Part shown: positions 1 through 6,492 of the stretch, in pieces | Position numbering within the stretch: position 1 is the stretch's first letter | Layout of the letters: every line of letters begins with the position of its first letter | Source of the DNA: Pseudonocardiaceae bacterium | Lineage (GTDB): Bacteria; Actinomycetota; Actinomycetes; Mycobacteriales; Pseudonocardiaceae | Length of the DNA stretch: 9,673 nucleotides | Direction of reading: 5' to 3' | Assembly: GCA_025937115.1 (NCBI GenBank) | Contig: JAICSB010000095.1 | Location: forward strand, 1 to 9,673 | The notes under the pieces: model-generated | What the model was told of the DNA's origin: nothing | The model's database searches: none | Seen by the model: only the letters and a program-made list of their open reading frames with translations | Translations under genes and position numbers: made by a program

Positions 1-790
1 ACCCCGCGACGCCGCCAGCCCAGTCAGCTCCTCCGCCATCCGAGTCTTGCCGATCCCCGGCTCACCCCGGCACAGCACAACGCGCGGATGTCCGGCCAGA
101 GCCGACTCCAGATGCTCCACAAGCGCGGCCCACTCCCGTTCGCGACCAACCAACTCCGTGCGCATCACACCCCGCCCGATGAAGCCCGTCACCTCACTCG
201 GCAGATTGTTGGACAGGGAGCCCAGCGAGCGCAGCGGCGGGAACTCGACCGGTAGATCGTCATGCAGCAGCCCGAAGACGTGCTCGGGCTGGCCAAGATC
301 ACGCAGCCGGTGCACTCCCAGATCTGCCAGCTCGACACCCTCAGGAAGCCCTTCCAAGACAAGATCCCGCGTTACTTCCGACAAGCACCACTTGACCGCC
401 GTGGGCAACGGCGCGCAACCGGGCACAACGGTTCACCGCCGGGCCGAAGTAATTCACCTCATCACGCAGCTGCGCCTGCGCGGTGTGCAACGCGATGCGC
501 AACTTCAGCGACGCACCCTGCGGCCAACACTCGGAGCAGAAGGCACGTTGAATATCCAATGCCGCCCCCAACGCCGCCGACGCACACCTGAACGCCGCCA
601 CGACGCTGTCGCCCTCGCCCTGCTCCTGCGGCCGCACCCCACCATGCAGCGCGATCGCCGCATCCAGCAGCTCGTAATGCCGGCGGATCGCAGCGCCCAT
701 CCCCTTCGGGGCGGACTCCCACAGAAACGTCGAGCCCTCAACATCGGTAAGCAGGAACGTCACCGTGCCGACCGGCAGATGCACGATCAT
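1..790 (-). pseudogene. Class III adenylate/guanylate cyclase-AAA ATPase regulator, 5' part, frameshifted
   Basis: The reading frame begins at ATG 790 with the class III cyclase signature TVTFLLTDVEGST, whose Asp is a metal ligand. It continues with GEGDSVVAAF (second metal Asp) and AVNRCARL (Asn/Arg pair that stabilises the transition state). At about codon 135 the frame breaks. Removing one T on the minus strand (the AA at 383-384 on plus) restores VVLSEVTRDLV, then the usual cyclase tail (HRLRDLGQPEHVF), FPPLRSLGSLSNNLP, LVGRERE and a Walker A motif GEPGIGKT close to the window edge. The restored frame has no stop down to base 1, so the rest of the ATPase (and often a C-terminal HTH or TPR region in this family) lies outside. 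Members are cytosolic signalling regulators. As read, translation stops at 341, giving a lone cyclase domain missing its last strands. A sequencing error is possible. Family assignment is strong; loss of function is an inference. Confidence 0.85.
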
Positions 791-924
791 CCGCTCGCTA
801 CCGCTCGTATCCACTGCGGATGCTCCCCACCACGGCGAGCCGACCCGTCCGGCCGGGCACTCACGACAGTGTCCCATCGCCAGGGCCAGTATGTGTACGC
901 CTACGAGGCTCGGTCCCAGCTGGC

Positions 925-1475
925 TCGTGCCCGGCGATGATGATTCTGGCTCCGTGATCCGTTTTCAGGCCGCGCATCGGTCTCAGGCGCCGCTTCAGCT
1001 GGCCGTGATCTGCTTCCATTCGGTTGTTGGCGTAGAGCTCCGTGCAGTGCCAGGCACCGGGGTTGCTCATCAAGAACATGCGGGTACACCGCCGCCTTGT
1101 CAGTGGTGACCTCCACCGGGACGACCTTTGTGGTGGTCAGCGCCCGGGTGAAGAAACACCGGGCCGCCGACCGGACACCTTGACGTAAGTTTCGTCAACC
1201 CACCAGCGGTCCCCGACACGATGCCGGCATGGGCGTGCCGCCTCCGCCAGCAGCGGCGTGAAGCGCTGCACCCAGCGGAAGATGCTGACGTGATCGACCT
1301 GTACTCCGCGCTCGGCCAGCAGCTCTTCCACATCGCGATGCGAGAGTCCGTAACGGAGGTACTACCAGCGCACTACGAGCACGATCACCTCCCGCGGGAA
1401 CCGGAAGCCAGCGAACGCCGAACTCGGCGGGAGGACCGGACGAACACAGCAGCTGCGGCGCATGCGCTTGAGCAT
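925..1475 (-). pseudogene. IS6-family transposase remnant
   Basis: Three blocks match the order of an IS6-type DDE transposase. From ATG 1475 come MLKRMRR and FAGFRFPREVIV, then an in-frame TAG at 1364-1362 inside an RW-YLRYGLS motif. The frame goes on with HRDVEELLAERGV and WWVDETYVKV, which holds the first catalytic Asp. About 25-30 residues are then missing, including the part expected to carry the second catalytic Asp. The next block, FFTRALTTTKVV to VYPHVLDE (about 1152-1070), is in another frame. The original frame resumes with PGAWHCTELYANN, MEADHGQLKRRLRPMRGLK (catalytic Glu) and IIAGH, where similarity stops near 925. With a stop, two frame changes, an internal deletion and a lost 3' end, it cannot encode an active enzyme. 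I could not define terminal inverted repeats or target duplications. The family is recognised from conserved motifs, not from a search. Confidence 0.82.
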
Positions 1476-1789
1476 GCCGAACGACGTCTTCCCTCCATGC
1501 AACAGTCGCGGTAGGCCAGCCCCTCAGACGTCCCTGGGATCGTCCACGTTGCATTGTCGATATCACGGCCGCTGGCGCGCCGCCGTGCGGTGCCTACTGG
1601 CCAGCCCGGGCATCGCCACCGCCACGAGATCAGCGGCCGGGACGAGGGCACGACCCGAAAGTAGCCGCGTACGCGCAGGGCCATTGTAAACAAGGCCGGC
1701 GTCAGACGAGCAAGAAGCACCCGCACTCTGGCACCGACAAGCCCTTATTCCGGCAGGGACGACTGCCGGCATGTCAGCGCGAGTCGCTG
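1476..1789. other. Gap between dead transposase and oxidoreductase; no gene seen
   Basis: This 314-base stretch separates the IS6 remnant from the stop codon of the oxidoreductase. Open frames exist on the minus strand but are arginine-rich, match nothing I recognise and lack a convincing start. Its only clear structure is the hairpin at 1750-1769. It may contain the outer end of the insertion sequence, but no inverted repeat could be paired. Confidence 0.5.
1750..1769 (-). terminator. Likely terminator hairpin of the FAD oxidoreductase
   Basis: A perfect 7-bp inverted repeat, CCGGCAG and CTGCCGG with a 6-base loop, lies about 20 bases after the oxidoreductase stop codon in its direction of transcription. 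No T-run follows, which is common for terminators in high-GC actinomycetes. The role is inferred from position and stem strength. Confidence 0.55.
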
Positions 1790-3643
1790 CTATCGCCATT
1801 CGTGGAACGACACGGCCAATCGCCTTTCGTCTGTTCGGCGAGAATCCTCCTGCAGTAAGGGATCATCGGTGTCGAAGAGGTTCGGCTGTTGCTGACGGTA
1901 GCGGGCCCGATCAAGCGCTTTGAGGTGCTCGAATTCAGGCGGGCGGAAAAGGCCCCGTAGGCTGCACTGCGGAGCGACCGAACCAGCGGCGTCAAGGAGG
2001 GCGTTGACGGCCTGGCGAGCGCCTTCGTTCGCTCCTTCCATTGACGTGACGTTGATGTTGGTGCGGACCCAGTCGCCGGCAAGGAACAGATTTCGGATTG
2101 CTGTGGTGGGTCCGGGCCGGTTGGCCCAGGAGCCGACGTTCTGGATGAACAGGGGCTCGTCGTTGGCCACGTGGGCGGTGCCCGAGCCGGTGATGGCCGG
2201 GTCGAGGAACCACGAATGGAGCAGGTCGTCGGTCAGCGTCTCCTCGCCGGTATCGTTGAGGTGCGCCTTAATCTGCGCCCACGTCTCCCGGGCAATCTCA
2301 TCCGGGGTGCAGTCTTTGGCCGGCTTATTATTGAAGGTGCCCGCAGTGACCCAGTCGGAGATGACTGTAGACAAGCAGTCCAGGACGGTGCCGTCGCCAT
2401 AGTCGCGGAAATCACGCTGCCAGAACTGAGCCTCGTTGCTTGAGATAAGCGCCCACGGTGAATCGATATAATTGACGTGTCCCGTCACCGGTAGCCGGCG
2501 CCGTAGATAGAACATCAATCCATTCATCCAGTCGGTACGGAGTTGGCATGCCCCTTCCAGGCTAGGGTCTGCGGCGCGTACTTCGGGACTGAGCAGTTGC
2601 ACGAAACGTTCGACCGGGATCGCTGACAGGAACCAATCCGCAGTAATGTTTTGGGTCTGTCCTGAGTGATCGCGAACTGTTACCGCGGCTATCCTATCCT
2701 TTGCCACGTGCAGTCTCTCGACCTTATGACCTACGCGGAATTCAACCCCGAGGGCGCGCAAATGGGCCACCCATGGATCGATTAACCGCTCGCTGGTGGG
2801 ACCATTGAGCACTCTGTCCACGCTGCCCCCAGGTTCGTTGCCTCGACCCAGGAAACTCCATATGATTGCCTCACTGATCAACCCGATGGTATGTGCGCTT
2901 GCCTCGTGCGACTTGGTGGCCACCAAGTTCCGGGTAGCACCGTCTGCAAATAGCCGGCGATATTCCTGTGACATTTTGTCAGCGCGAAGGAAGTCATTCC
3001 AGGTGACATGCTCCCACTGGCCGAATCGACGTTCGTCACAGCTCGTCACATACACAAGGATCCTGCGTGCGAAGTACACAGCCTCCTGGGCAGGCAGCCG
3101 GAAAGCTTCGATGAGCCCCGCCGCGACAGTTTCAACTAAACTTTCCGGCGTGTATGGCGCAGAATTAGGCGAAAGTGGAAATGGTAAGGGAACGGTAAAG
3201 TCAGGACCTCCCGAGCGGGAAATTCTGTATGCATTTACGTGGACCAGGTTGCTCCAGGCGCCTTGTTGATTGCCTGCGAACGGGATCCGACGCATGGTGT
3301 CACCAAGGTTCCAGTAAAACCCGGGAAAAAACCGGAATCCATGCTCGCCGGGCAGCGCTAGACGCCCCCCTGTCGCAGTCTGCGGTACCGGGATACTCCG
3401 TGCCTTCCCGCCTAGCTCCTTGCGCTCATAGACCGTGACCCGGAAATCCCGCTCAGCGAGTTCAAGCGCCGCAGACAAGCCAGCCACCCCGCCGCCGAGC
3501 ACGACCACCCTGGCACCGCGCGATGCTGCCCCCGCCGATGCTGGGACACCCACCAACCCCGACACGGTCGCCAGACCCGTCAAGACCGTCTCGCGCAGGA
3601 ACTGCCTACGCGACCGATCTGCAAGCACCGGCTCATACCGCAT
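1790..3643 (-). CDS. Tat-exported FAD-dependent oxidoreductase, phytoene desaturase/amine oxidase class
   Basis: The 617-residue protein opens with a twin-arginine signal: SRRQFLR at 11-17, a hydrophobic stretch at about 18-34 and a probable cleavage site after ASAGAA near 40. An FAD-binding Rossmann motif follows (VVVLGGGVAG, 46-55), with the ribose-binding acid in VYERKELGGKAR (71-82). GEHGFRFFPGFYWNLGDTMRRI at about 98-119 is typical of the carotenoid/hydroxysqualene desaturase-like branch. The C-terminal flavin segment is LFLAGDW to SMEGANEGARQAVNALL (519-550), followed by a tail of about 67 residues. Such enzymes use FAD to oxidise C-C or C-N bonds; the substrate cannot be told here, and no carotenoid or hopanoid genes are nearby. 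Start ATG 3643 has a strong GAGGAG ribosome-binding site five bases upstream. The gene appears intact, unlike most of its neighbours. It shares a strand with the upstream DUF4231 gene, but the 313-base gap suggests its own promoter. Confidence 0.9.
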   Translation of the reverse strand: MRYEPVLADRSRRQFLRETVLTGLATVSGLVGVPASAGAASRGARVVVLGGGVAGLSAALELAERDFRVTVYERKELGGKARSIPVPQTATGGRLALPGEHGFRFFPGFYWNLGDTMRRIPFAGNQQGAWSNLVHVNAYRISRSGGPDFTVPLPFPLSPNSAPYTPESLVETVAAGLIEAFRLPAQEAVYFARRILVYVTSCDERRFGQWEHVTWNDFLRADKMSQEYRRLFADGATRNLVATKSHEASAHTIGLISEAIIWSFLGRGNEPGGSVDRVLNGPTSERLIDPWVAHLRALGVEFRVGHKVERLHVAKDRIAAVTVRDHSGQTQNITADWFLSAIPVERFVQLLSPEVRAADPSLEGACQLRTDWMNGLMFYLRRRLPVTGHVNYIDSPWALISSNEAQFWQRDFRDYGDGTVLDCLSTVISDWVTAGTFNNKPAKDCTPDEIARETWAQIKAHLNDTGEETLTDDLLHSWFLDPAITGSGTAHVANDEPLFIQNVGSWANRPGPTTAIRNLFLAGDWVRTNINVTSMEGANEGARQAVNALLDAAGSVAPQCSLRGLFRPPEFEHLKALDRARYRQQQPNLFDTDDPLLQEDSRRTDERRLAVSFHEWR

Positions 3644-3648
3644 CCCGG

Positions 3649-3654
3649 CTCCTC
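3649..3654 (-). promoter_or_regulatory. Ribosome-binding site of the FAD oxidoreductase
   Basis: GAGGAG on the minus strand, five bases before ATG 3643. It fixes the start so that the complete Tat signal is included. Confidence 0.75.
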
Positions 3655-3711
3655 ACCCGCCCACTCCGTGGCGACCCCGTCACGCTCAGCTACTCACCAT
3701 CCGGCGCGTGA

Positions 3712-3717
3712 CTATAC
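3712..3717 (-). promoter_or_regulatory. Candidate -10 element for the FAD oxidoreductase
   Basis: TATAGT on the minus strand, about 70 bases before the start codon, resembles a sigma-70 type -10 box in otherwise GC-rich DNA. No good -35 hexamer lies at the expected distance, so the promoter may be weak or activator-dependent. This is a visual match only. Confidence 0.35.
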
Positions 3718-3803
3718 CCAGCTGATCACTGAGAGCCGAGACGCATGCATCGCCGGCCGACAAACCATGCCGAGGACGGAATCGCCGCAACTAACATGTG
3801 CAC

Positions 3804-3838
3804 CAGCACCCAGACAGGTCACCACCTTGGTGCTGACC
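3804..3838. repeat. Palindrome with an alternative pairing partner
   Basis: GGTCACCACC and GGTGCTGACC (3817-3826 and 3829-3838) form a palindrome of 10-bp arms with one mismatch and a 2-base centre. The right arm can instead pair exactly over 7 bp with CAGCACC at 3804-3810. On DNA it could be a dimeric repressor site; on RNA it could give two competing hairpins. It lies upstream of the oxidoreductase promoter candidate. Confidence 0.45.
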
Positions 3839-3874
3839 ACTGAGGCCACTCAACCGACGGTGCTGTCAATGTTC

Positions 3875-3903
3875 TGACGGGTCCCACCGGGCTCGTGCCG
3901 TCA
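3875..3903 (-). terminator. Candidate terminator after the DUF4231 gene
   Basis: TGACGG (3875-3880) pairs exactly with CCGTCA (3898-3903). Inside, CAC pairs with GTG across a 7-base loop, leaving a 4-base bulge on one side. It lies about 54 bases beyond the DUF4231 stop codon. There is no T-run, so the terminator role is inferred from position. Confidence 0.4.
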
Positions 3904-3956
3904 ACGTCGCGATGGAGCACGGGTATCGACACGACGGAGTACACGCTTACGGGACA

Positions 3957-4409
3957 CTAGCTCGCTGAAGAAGTGTTGTCTTTTTGCCACGCTTCCGTCC
4001 ATTTGGCATGCTCCTGCGAAACCAAACCCTCGAGGCGTTCCGCCAGAACACGGTGCCGGTCATCTGCACTGTAAGGACCAGCAGCGGCAAGGTAGAGGTA
4101 CTTTTCATGTTTAAGGGCTTCTGCGGTGGCGCGGTACAGCACCCAATTGGTCTGCCATTGATACAACTGTTGGGCGCCCTCGGCGACGACAACAAAGGCG
4201 GCAAGCGTCGCGGTGACCGCGGCGGACACTTGGAGGGCGGCGACGACCGGTACCGCGGCGCCGACGATGAGCTGGCTGAGCTTGACCCGCTTGTAGGCTT
4301 GCTGGGCGGCAACGCTCTTGCGGTCGTACCAGCCGAGCTGATCCTCCAGCCGATCCCACGCCGGCCCACCCCCGCCGTCCTGAGCTACTTGCCGAGGCTG
4401 GTCGCTCAT
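3957..4409 (-). CDS. DUF4231 (SLATT-like) two-helix membrane protein
   Basis: The 150-residue protein has the pattern of DUF4231. An N-terminal amphipathic segment contains DRLEDQLGWYDRKS and KRVKLSQLI, then two close hydrophobic helices lie at about 44-62 and 65-82. The hallmark block NWVLYRATAEALKHEKYLYL, ending in AGPY, lies at about 88-113, followed by a helical tail (LAERLEGLVSQEHAKWT). The family is related to SLATT domains, which Burroughs and Aravind proposed to be membrane-perforating effectors in nucleotide-signal conflict systems; that role is a family prediction. ATG 4409 is chosen over GTG 4430 because GGGAG lies five bases before it. The gene is divergent from the TrkA-RyR gene. 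Family assignment is from motif recognition; function is unproven. Confidence 0.85.
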   Translation of the reverse strand: MSDQPRQVAQDGGGGPAWDRLEDQLGWYDRKSVAAQQAYKRVKLSQLIVGAAVPVVAALQVSAAVTATLAAFVVVAEGAQQLYQWQTNWVLYRATAEALKHEKYLYLAAAGPYSADDRHRVLAERLEGLVSQEHAKWTEAWQKDNTSSAS

Positions 4410-4430
4410 ATCATCTCCCGTCGATCCCAC

Positions 4431-4495
4431 GTGAGAGTCTCACCTTGAAAAACCATCTGTATATAGGGTGCTCGCACGTACGGAGCGCATGCGCT
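4431..4495 (-). promoter_or_regulatory. DUF4231 promoter flanked by two palindromes
   Basis: On the minus strand a -10-like TATATA (4465-4460) lies about 50 bases before the start codon. A perfect 12-bp palindrome, AGCGCATGCGCT (4484-4495), covers the expected -35 position, where no consensus -35 is present. A second palindrome, GTGAG-AGT-CTCAC (4431-4443), falls just after the predicted transcription start. Two operator-like sites placed this way suggest control by dimeric regulators. All of this is inferred from position and symmetry. Confidence 0.45.
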
Positions 4496-4968
4496 TACTG
4501 GTCTGGGTCGGATCGGGTTGCTTGGGATCTTGCTGTGGTTGCAACACGGAGTGGTGAGGCTGACGGCGAGTTCGATTCTCACTGGAACATAGCCGCAGAT
4601 CAACAGCACGTCGCGAGACTTCTGTACCAGCGGACGCACGCCCGATCAGGGTTCGCACCAACTTATTGGATGCCGGTAGGAGCTCGTGGTGTGCAGTCGT
4701 GATCTTCTAGGCATCGATCGGGTGGCCCGGTTCACACCTCTCGCCCTGTGTGGCCGACTGTTCTTCGGCCCGCCTCCCGCCCCTCGACCACCGCGGCCGG
4801 GGGGAAGTGGTTGCAGGGAGGATTGTGCCGCCCGCAGTCGGTGTGCCTTCCCGGACCCGCGCTCAGCGGTGAGCTCCCAGATCCGCACCGTCCTACGGGT
4901 GTAGGCGGAGGCCAACCAAGACCTGTCCGGGGCTACCACCAACGCCGACACCCCCAGTAACACCTGAC
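4466..4968. other. Divergent intergenic stretch with gene debris
   Basis: Apart from the DUF4231 control sites and the WD40 fragment, no clear gene is visible. A plus-strand frame at 4445-4702 (TTG start, 85 codons, tail SGFAPTYWMPVGARGVQS) is open and not obviously random in its central part, but I do not recognise it. It also has only moderate third-position GC and no ribosome-binding site, so it is not called a gene. Confidence 0.4.
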
Positions 4969-4975
4969 CTGCCAT
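4646..4975 (-). pseudogene. Orphan WD40-repeat fragment
   Basis: From ATG 4975 the first 35 or so residues form one clear WD40 blade: VSALVVAPDRSWLASAY, then TVRIWELTAE. Similarity ends near 4860, and the rest of the 109-codon frame is arginine/proline/serine-rich with no recognisable fold. A single blade cannot make a propeller, so this is probably debris of a WD40 protein. Its blade is of the canonical VRIWEL type and differs from the LWDISDP-AP style of the TIR-WD40 gene, so it probably came from another gene. Its start lies in the left arm of the inverted repeat at the TrkA-RyR start, and no good ribosome-binding site is seen. Whether it is expressed is unknown. Confidence 0.55.
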
Positions 4976-5020
4976 CGGTAGCCTTGTGCCCCTGTGGGAG
5001 GGGCGGTTATCCGATGGCAG
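4969..5020 (+). promoter_or_regulatory. Nested inverted repeat enclosing the TrkA-RyR RBS and start
   Basis: An outer perfect 10-bp inverted repeat, CTGCCATCGG (4969-4978) and CCGATGGCAG (5011-5020), encloses an inner perfect 6-bp hairpin, GCCCCT (4988-4993) and AGGGGC (4999-5004), with a 5-base loop. The purine-rich ribosome-binding site GGGAGGGG (4996-5003) lies in the inner hairpin, and the start ATG (5014-5016) lies in the outer right arm. If transcription starts upstream of 4969, the folded leader would hide both. The inverted repeats are seen directly; translational control is an inference. Confidence 0.5.
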
Positions 5021-6492
5021 TCGACCCGTCGTCTGGGCGGGATGACGGCCGATGGCTGATCTGGACGTTGCTCGTCGCCGCAGCGGCCTTCGTCCTCGGT
5101 GTTATCGGGCTGGCCGTCTACCTGCCGGGGAAGCAACGATTTCTCGATCTCGCCTATCATTCTCTGCAGTTGTTTGTGCTGAGTAGCGATCCGCTACAGG
5201 GCAACAGTCCGTACAACCCGCTTCTGGAGATTGCCCGGTTCCTTGCTCCGGCTACCACTGTTTACACCGTGTTCAGGGCGTTCCGTTCGGTGGTTCGTGA
5301 GGGGTTGCGCCGTGGCGCTATCGCTCGGTTGGTCGGCCATACCGTTGTGACTGGGGACAGCGCGGCGAGTCTCGTACTGGCCGGGAACCTACGGGCGTCA
5401 GGAGCGAGGGTTGTCCTGGTGGGCAGCGAGGCGGCCGAGGTGGCCCGGCGACAGGGGATTCTGGTCGTGCCCGGAGACGCCCGGGAGATCACCACATTGC
5501 GGGCCGCTGGGGTTCGTGGAGCCTCGGCCCTATACGCATGCGCGCCGCAGACGGCAACCAACGCCGCCGTCGTCCTCGCGGCTGCGGAGATCGACGGCCG
5601 AGACCAACGCCTGGAGGCGTTCGCTCAGGTCCGCAGCGACGAGCTGGTTGAGGCGTTGCGCGTGCGCCAGGTTGCCGCGCTCGTGCAAGGGCGGCGGGTC
5701 ACGATCGACTTCTTCTCCCTTGAGGACACCGCGGCTCGTCAGCTTCTGGATCGATATCCGCCAACGGCCGCATCGGTTGTGATCGTCGGTTTCGGTGCGT
5801 TCGGGCAGGCGCTGCTTCGCGCGCTCGTGCGGCGAACCAATCCCGAGGGCAGGTCGCTGTCGATAACGGTGCAGACCGACGACGCCGACCGGGTGATCGA
5901 GCTGGTGGCGCAACTGGAGCAGACGCAAGGCCGCACGATCCAGTCCCGCCCGTACCAGGCGGCAGAAGCCGTCAAAGCCGGCGACGCCGTGTTCGTCTGT
6001 GTCGAGGACGAGGACGGCGCGCTGCGGGGTGCCCTGCAGCTGGCGCGGACCGTGGACGGACGCGTGGTGCTGTGCTTGCAACGTGAGTCACCATTCCGGC
6101 AGGCCCTGATGGAGACGCCTGGACTGGACATTTTCGGCATCCTTGACGCTGCGTGCACGCCGGAGCACATCACGGCCGATGCAGTGATCGGTAAGGCCGC
6201 ACGAGTGATCCACAACCGCTACGTCGAGTCGTGCCGGCAGCGCGGGGACACCGAACTCACAAATCCTTCTATGCGGCCCTGGGCTGAGCTGCCGCTGTAT
6301 TTGAGAGAGTCGAACTACGCGCAGGCCGAGCACATCGGGGTCAAGCTGGACGCGATCGACTGCACGCTTGTCCCCGCTCGGGCCGACGCCGTTGCGTTCG
6401 AGTTCCGGCCTGGAGAGGTCGACCGGCTGGCCCGGATGGAACACGTCCGGTGGATGGCGGGGACGGGGCTGCAGATCCAGCGGCGCAGTTAG
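5014..6492 (+). CDS. Membrane-anchored double TrkA-N (Rossmann) protein with C-terminal RyR domain
   Basis: In the 492-residue product, two hydrophobic segments lie at about 14-36 and 71-90, flanking a short loop without a potassium-channel selectivity filter. A first Rossmann domain (about 108-225) has the degenerate loop TGDSAAS where GxGxxG is usual. A second (about 254-385) has an intact GFGAFG at 259-264. The C-terminus (about 420-483) matches the RyR domain: PWAELPLYLRESNYAQAEHI, VKLDAIDC, and EVDRLARMEHVRW. After that Trp the usual GW and HP-LVPW-LPE-REKDR half is absent, and the protein ends at once with GTGLQIQRRS, as if an internal piece were deleted in frame. TrkA-N domains bind NAD(H) or other nucleotides; prokaryotic RyR domains have been proposed to bind nucleotide-derived ligands. 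ATG 5014 is preferred to TTG 4984 because a purine-rich site lies about ten bases upstream. Its stop overlaps that of the convergent TIR-WD40 gene by 4 bases. It may act as a membrane sensor, but no ligand can be named. Confidence 0.87.
   Translation: MAVDPSSGRDDGRWLIWTLLVAAAAFVLGVIGLAVYLPGKQRFLDLAYHSLQLFVLSSDPLQGNSPYNPLLEIARFLAPATTVYTVFRAFRSVVREGLRRGAIARLVGHTVVTGDSAASLVLAGNLRASGARVVLVGSEAAEVARRQGILVVPGDAREITTLRAAGVRGASALYACAPQTATNAAVVLAAAEIDGRDQRLEAFAQVRSDELVEALRVRQVAALVQGRRVTIDFFSLEDTAARQLLDRYPPTAASVVIVGFGAFGQALLRALVRRTNPEGRSLSITVQTDDADRVIELVAQLEQTQGRTIQSRPYQAAEAVKAGDAVFVCVEDEDGALRGALQLARTVDGRVVLCLQRESPFRQALMETPGLDIFGILDAACTPEHITADAVIGKAARVIHNRYVESCRQRGDTELTNPSMRPWAELPLYLRESNYAQAEHIGVKLDAIDCTLVPARADAVAFEFRPGEVDRLARMEHVRWMAGTGLQIQRRS

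Larger units (their letters stand above)
3644..3956. other. Intergenic region between DUF4231 gene and oxidoreductase
   Basis: This 313-base stretch has no credible gene. From right to left along the minus strand it contains a hairpin after the DUF4231 stop (3875-3903), an exact TTGACA at 3869-3864 without a matching -10 box, a near-perfect palindrome (3817-3838) and the TATAGT box upstream of the oxidoreductase. It therefore looks like terminator plus promoter and operator space, which implies that the two same-strand genes are transcribed separately. Confidence 0.5.

Noticed and set aside
47..940. Long plus-strand open frame of 297 codons
   Set aside because: It is antisense to the cyclase-ATPase gene, has a low-complexity Arg/Ser/Pro-rich product and no ribosome-binding site; it is a high-GC shadow frame.
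1458..1467. Palindrome GCGCATGCGC, also part of the 12-bp palindrome near the DUF4231 promoter
   Set aside because: Here it lies within the codons of the transposase remnant (KRMRR), where it is explained by coding sequence; two short GC-rich matches are likely chance.
4560..4590. A tRNA-like T-arm, GTTCGATTC, in the divergent intergenic region
   Set aside because: The flanking stem has a mismatch, and no matching 5' acceptor strand, D-arm or anticodon arm lies upstream.
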